Of a DNA stretch of 64,000 nucleotides, positions 58,753-64,000 are shown one piece after another (the first letter of the stretch is position 1; each line of letters begins with the position of its first letter). This stretch comes from Litomosoides sigmodontis (Eukaryota; Nematoda; Chromadorea; Rhabditida; Onchocercidae), in NCBI GenBank assembly GCA_963070105.1, contig OY718804.1, forward strand, positions 8,601,817 to 8,665,816, given 5' to 3'. Position numbers and translations under genes: made by a program. The notes under the pieces were generated by a model. The model had not been told where the DNA came from, ran no database searches, and saw nothing but the letters and a program-made list of their open reading frames with translations.

Positions 58753-60446
58753 AATATTTTTAAAGTTTCAGTTTTTGTGTCTTGAATTTCTAACAATCAG
58801 GAAAAAAGTTGGTATTTTGCGGAAACAGTTAAAGAGCAAGAGTTGAATATGTTTCCAAAGTTACAATTAATTTAAACTTCACATGTTTTGAGTTTAAAAT
58901 TACAGTGTTTCGCTGAACCGGTTATGGAAATGGTGGAAGTGAACGTCATTGTTATTGCTATATTCATATCTTGTTGATCTTTTGTTAGATGTTGAAAAAT
59001 TTGGCTATGCAAGAAGTATCTGTTTTACTCATCATTTTTGTAAATGTCGCTGTTATATACATAACATATAGAGATTAAGCAAGCGTTATAGAATTTTTAG
59101 TCACTTTTCAATATATTTGTTATGCATTTTTATAACTATGTGTTTTAATCTTGTCACTCGTTGCTTCAGCATCATATTTTTAAGGGTACATTTTGTGAAG
59201 ATTAAAATAAAAACAAGGTTTAGCGGCATTGTTTTGCACATATTTGTTGATGTTTTGCGTTTTATGAAGGGCAGTTTTACGGTAAAAATTTTTATATTGA
59301 AAATGAGTGGATTCAGTTCTCCGAACTGGGCAGCATTCTTGAAGAGATGAAAATTTTTCTGATAATCTAATGAAAGGCTGGCAGTTGACAGTATTATGAA
59401 TGAACAGAATTATTTTTCCTTGATGAATCATAATTGGGTGTACATTCAAAAGTTCAGCATGGGTGGTTTAAAAAGGGCGTTAAAACAGAGGTTAAAGTAA
59501 AATTAAGTAGATAAATTTTTTTCTCTGCAGTGCAATTATTGCTGCAAATGTAGAGAGTTCTAGCGTTCGTAAATTTATGATTGTAAGTGTGCAATGTCAT
59601 CTTTTCCATAATTTGTTTTTGAAGTATACCTTTACATCCATTCACAAATGACAGTCGAGATTTTTATAAGACATAAGTTCATGCAAGTAATCGCCCCTTA
59701 TTCATCCATAACTTGTAAACTGCTTATAACATGAGGTGGTGGTTATAACCCATGGAACATAATCAGTAACTCACCGCTAGCAGAACGGGGGCCCAGTGAT
59801 TTTGTTAAAATTCGGTTGTAAGGGTTGGAAATTATAAATTGCATTGTGCGTGCAGTTAAAACTCGTGAGCTAGTTGGTTTTGTTGCTGGAGCGACTTGCA
59901 AGCATCGAAGCGGTTGAGAAGAATGTGAGACGAGAGGAGGCTAAGTTATGGTGTTAGACGTTTGCTCTCGCTTGTCTGAATTTTGGCGTTAAGTGTAGTT
60001 GTTGCCCATATAGCTACAATTAGTCCGATTAATTGCGTCAAAATTTGGTGAAATTTAAGAATTCATGCATGCATTTTTCGTTTTCACCTCCTTTTCTTGG
60101 TTTTTTCATTTTAAATTATGTTATGTTACTAATTTAATTTAATTGCAATTTCAACCGGTCAGTGAACGTGATATAATCGTTTAAATCGTAGTGAATTGCT
60201 TTTTAATTATTCATGATCATTATAACTGTTAGTTTAGTTATCTGAAATTATCGTCTAGTAATGTTAAAATTGAGTTTATATTTTACACTGATTTACTGTT
60301 TCACATAAAGACGAAAGATAGTGCAATAATCGGATAAATTGCTAAACGTTAACTCTGTCGAATTAGTAATTTTTTAATGCTACTTTTAGATTTTAGACAA
60401 GGTATCCATATAGGTGCTGAAAAGAACTGAAAATACAGAGAGGACG
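58753..60446. other. Intergenic between emb-5 and CHIC genes
   Basis: No supported gene. The left part should hold the emb-5 3' UTR; AATAAA-like motifs occur near 59208. The right part, about 59850-60440, is somewhat less AT-rich around 59870-60000 and probably carries the CHIC promoter and 5' UTR, with TTTTAG acceptors just before 60447. Confidence 0.45.
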
Positions 60447-61775
60447 ATGTCGTCCGATACGGACATCATTGAAATTATTGACGATATGCCTTCACCAATG
60501 ATTTGCAGCAAAGAGCCAATCGTTTTTCGCGGAGTTGGCCATCTAACGATGTCTGTGTTTTATATTTATTCCATTAGATTCCGCTTTACTTTTTGCAGTA
60601 TCACTGAATTCTGAATTAATTTTGAAGCAAAAATTCCTTTTTAAGATTACTATGACTGTTTTCTTTCTTTTTTCTTTTTTGAAAATTTTTTCATAATTGT
60701 AACAACATGGTACTTATACTTTTATTAAATCAATATCTTCACCGTCGCTAATTGAGATACCTCTGTGGATGTGCTGGTAGATTTCTATAATACCGTACAG
60801 TTATTGTCCCTCATCAAAGCCTAGAAATGCTCCCACACATTAGCTAAGCCGGGTGCTGTCCATCTTGCAAACCAATGATTTCATGAATCAAATGGTTGGT
60901 TTAAATGTCCGCTTTAAGCTTTTCCGAAACAGTGGCTTCGTCACACAATTTTGGAAAAAAGTGCTGGAAAACCGAGAAGTCCAAATGTAATCATTGTAGA
61001 ACGTATTGTATTGATAAAATCATTTAATTTAATTCCTTTTTAACATGAACATATTTCATCCTTATCCATTGGTGTATCATTTAAGGTTTGGTCTAAGCTC
61101 TCGATTCGATACCGAGTTTCCAACCATACTGACTGGCCGTTTAGCACCAGAAGAGCTAGCTGATACGATGCGACGAATTAACGGTGTATTAGCAAGGAGT
61201 ATGCCAGGAAATGTTCGTTGGTTCGTTTGCGGATTGCTATTTTGCTGCTGTACCATCGGTTGCTCATTGTGGCCTCTTGTTTGTTTGAATAAACGTGTAA
61301 GTTTGAGTGTATCTTGAAGCTAAGCCACTATTTTTCTATCTGGTTAAAATGAATTTACCACTTAAAAGTCATTCGAAGTGGCGTTCTATAGATATATAAA
61401 GGTATACGAAATTAATTTACTTATATTACCAATTTGCGCTTAAAGTAAAATTTCTTTTCCTACACTTGCACAAGTTTATGGAGTATTGAATTTTCGCTTT
61501 TTTCCAAGAAAAATTTTCTTTCCTTTATATACCAAAAGATTGGTATTCTTCATATATTATGACATTAATGAGCGTTCTGTATTCTCTTTTCGTTTCGTTT
61601 TCAGACGGTACATGCACTAGAGAAATTATTGGACCATGAAAATCAAACGTTATATAATAAATTGGGCTTGCACTGGCGACTAGTAAGGCGACCTGTCGAA
61701 GTTAATTATAACATGACAGAATATGTCTTATTATTAGAAATTCTGCCAAAAACCCTTCTTCTATTACCTGATTAG
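60447..61775 (+). CDS. Cysteine-rich hydrophobic domain protein (CHIC1/CHIC2 family)
   Basis: 161-residue homologue of CHIC2 (human 165). Three exons: 60447-60550, 61086-61296 and 61605-61775, joints in frame. CHIC proteins are palmitoylated peripheral membrane proteins on the plasma membrane and vesicles. The N-terminus is acidic (DTDIIEIIDD), then VFRGVGHLTMFGLSSRF and FPTILTGRLAPEEL. The signature segment is residues 76-105, GNVRWFVCGLLFCCCTIGCS followed by LWPLVCLNKR, whose cysteine cluster is the palmitoylation and membrane-binding site in the family. The C-terminal half has LEKLLDHENQTLYNKLGLHW, then MTEYVLLLEILPKTLLLLPD at the end, matching CHIC2. An in-frame Met 11 codons upstream (60414) is possible; 60447 is preferred because family N-termini begin with an acidic stretch and MSSD fits. 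Confidence 0.94.
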
Positions 61776-64000
61776 TACCAACACATTTGTCTTTATGAGC
61801 ACGGTAAGTAGTGCAATCATATTAAGTTTGAAAAGTTTTTATCTAACCGAATTCAATCACTTTTTTTGTAAATATTGTTTCTTTCCTCAAACAAGTACTA
61901 AACTTATTTATTTTTAAGTCTTCAAATAGTTATTTTGGTAAAAATGACAATTTTACTTTACGTAGTATTTTTTCAGACCATTCGAGTTTATGTGTGTTGC
62001 CGATGCATCTGTGTTGAGTTTGCAGTTCGATTGGGTGAATATGGTTTGGGAATTTCAAATTTGATTGATTGTGTGCTGACAAATAATATGAAATGAAACA
62101 TGTTATTCGCAACTGAATTTGATTCGATCGGTAGACTCTAAGATTACTGTACAAAAAACTTATCAAATTTAAATGCATATTCATCTATTTTAAGTATTTC
62201 TTATGCTTTTCTCCAAAGGATTTTATATTGCTTTTTTTAATTGTGGATATTTTTTGTGTGAACGGTTGCATTTTTCTTACCTTATGCTGCTTTTTTTCAA
62301 TATTCTCATCTCTTTTGCTTTTATTTTCATCTTTTGTTTTACTTTATTTTTATTTTCCAGTTCTTCATTGCTTTCTTACTAATTTCAGCAGTTAGGTCTT
62401 GAGGGTTTATTAAAGTAATTTTTAGCGCTTAGTGTAGAAAGTTGTATGTTTTTTTCCATTATATAAAAACATTGCCCATTTCTCAAACATTTATACTGAT
62501 TATCAACTGAAAGTAACGGTTTTAAACTGCTGACCTTGAAAATGAATGTGGCTTTGAAGTTTATAATCGTCATGGTAAAACATAGCTAAGCATTTTATTC
62601 AGAATGAACTTCTCTTTCATAAATTTAACACAGGGAAAGCTTTTTCTATTTTTCTTTTTTCAAAATTTTGGTTGCACTTTGTGTTGTCGTTTCTACGTAA
62701 TAAACGCACGCAGTCTATCTGGTGGGACTGCTGTTGTGATATGTGATTATAAGCTGAGGCATGGGAAGTACGTGTATTTTACAGGAAATTGTTCTTTTCG
62801 CTTTTAAATGTAAATAAACTGGAAAGCAATGTTAAGTATAGGAGTTTTAACTCAGGGGCATGTACAAAAGGCTTGCTTCAACAAATTGCTGTTTGTAAAG
62901 TAAACAAAATGTTTTCTTGTATCATAGTTCAACATACTTTATTGTTGCTTAACGTGTTGTATAGTTTATTGTAGAAAAACTTCCATTCTATTTTGGTTTT
63001 ATTTTTCCTTCTCTTTCCGGTACGTTTGTTTCAATGAGTGTTTTATAACTATTGATGTTTGAAATTAAAACAATTATTTTTGCTTTATTGCCATTATACC
63101 TATCTTTTCATTCTCATTACGGAACTTTTGTGTCGTGTTCAAAAAAGAAAGGTAAGAAAAAGGGACTCATACATATCGTTTGTAACCACTTAAGTTTTTA
63201 TCATCACTGAGAAAAATCACGTACCATGAATGCTATCGTGAATCGAAACTGCACCCAAACGACGTTAGGTTGGATTCATTCAATTTCATTCATTCATTTG
63301 ATTGTTTCAGGGTTTCATTTATAGATTAGTTGACGACGATCGCGATAAATGATTGCTGATTCTTTTTTGATCACTCTTTAACGCAGTGATCAGAAATGAT
63401 TCGAGTAAAAAAAAACAAGCAAACAGTGAGTGGATGTAACAGCCGTAGAATGATAACAGGTAATTTCTCACGATGCTATGTTACATTTTTATGACTAATA
63501 TCCATGAGTTATGAAGCGCATTATTATCATACTCCATTAGCATATGAAATAAAATTTAATAACACATGTTATGAGTAATCATAATGTATGTACATGCACT
63601 TATGCATGTGTGTAGATTGTGTCCCGCACTACGTACTACAATTACTTGTGTATTAACGTATTTTTCATCGCAGTCTTTCATAATTTCCATCTATTCGACT
63701 ATTTTTTTATGCTCTTCTCTTAAATTAGATATCCATCAATACATCATAATCAGTTGCTCTTCAAATCTTTCCGATCATTTATATGCGTTGCACCAGTACA
63801 GTACAATGGTAATTATAACATAGCATTATGAGGAATTAGCCTTCTGAAAGCAAGTGAATTGTCGCGGAAATGCGGAAATCCTTCAGCGCTGCTTCTTAGC
63901 ATTACCTATACGCTGTTGTGATTTTACCGCTTATATTATATCCATTTGTTTGCTTGTTTTCCACGCAATGATAACCGTATTCAAAAAAGAACCAGTAATC
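61776..64000. other. Right-edge non-coding sequence
   Basis: CHIC 3' UTR followed by AT-rich sequence. No conserved coding block, tRNA or large repeat was recognised up to the window edge. Confidence 0.5.

Overview
The window is a stretch of AT-rich eukaryotic chromosome with twelve multi-exon protein-coding genes, one tRNA gene, long non-coding spacers and several very large simple repeats. Short GT-AG introns with TTTCAG or TTTTAG acceptors, acceptor-like TTTCAG motifs just upstream of start codons (compatible with spliced-leader trans-splicing) and the gene set point to a nematode. The strong AT bias would suit a spirurid or filarial species, but the species cannot be fixed from sequence alone. 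Gene models were built by hand from splice motifs, reading phase and conserved protein blocks. In nearly all of them every exon joint keeps frame.

Layout. 1-2287 (-): 5' end of an alpha-tubulin gene that runs off the left edge. 4835-7168 (-): Ras suppressor RSU-1, leucine-rich repeats. 8803-9758 (+) and 10356-12141 (+): spliceosomal zinc-finger protein ZMAT2/SNU-23, then the OST3/OST6 (TUSC3/MAGT1) subunit of oligosaccharyltransferase, a probable operon. 13269-15179 (-): ACBD6-type acyl-CoA-binding protein with ankyrin repeats. 15835-16691 (-): BolA2-like protein. 18893-20135 (-): eIF4H/DRR-2-like RRM protein. 21436-24353 (-): globin with a predicted N-myristoylation signal and a long C-terminal tail; a tRNA-Trp(CCA) gene lies in its third intron on the opposite strand. 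24.4-31.6 kb: gene-poor, with an approximately 0.78 kb heptamer satellite and a perfect 15-bp inverted repeat. 31657-33919 (-): unrecognised four-transmembrane protein. 38570-46887 (-): receptor tyrosine kinase with an N-terminal CX3C...CX3C helical-hairpin motif, fibronectin-III-like ectodomain and split kinase domain, Torso-like in plan; its second intron holds a compound (TAA)n/(TAAA)n microsatellite of over 900 bp. 50394-58752 (+): SPT6/EMB-5, 30 exons. 60447-61775 (+): CHIC-family cysteine-rich hydrophobic protein.

Most genes are housekeeping: cytoskeleton, focal adhesion, splicing, N-glycosylation, Fe-S/glutaredoxin partner, translation, and transcription elongation with histone chaperoning. 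The accessory candidates are the Torso-like receptor kinase, the lipid-anchored globin and the four-TM protein. I found no bacterial operons, CRISPR arrays, transposase or reverse-transcriptase genes, or rRNA genes.
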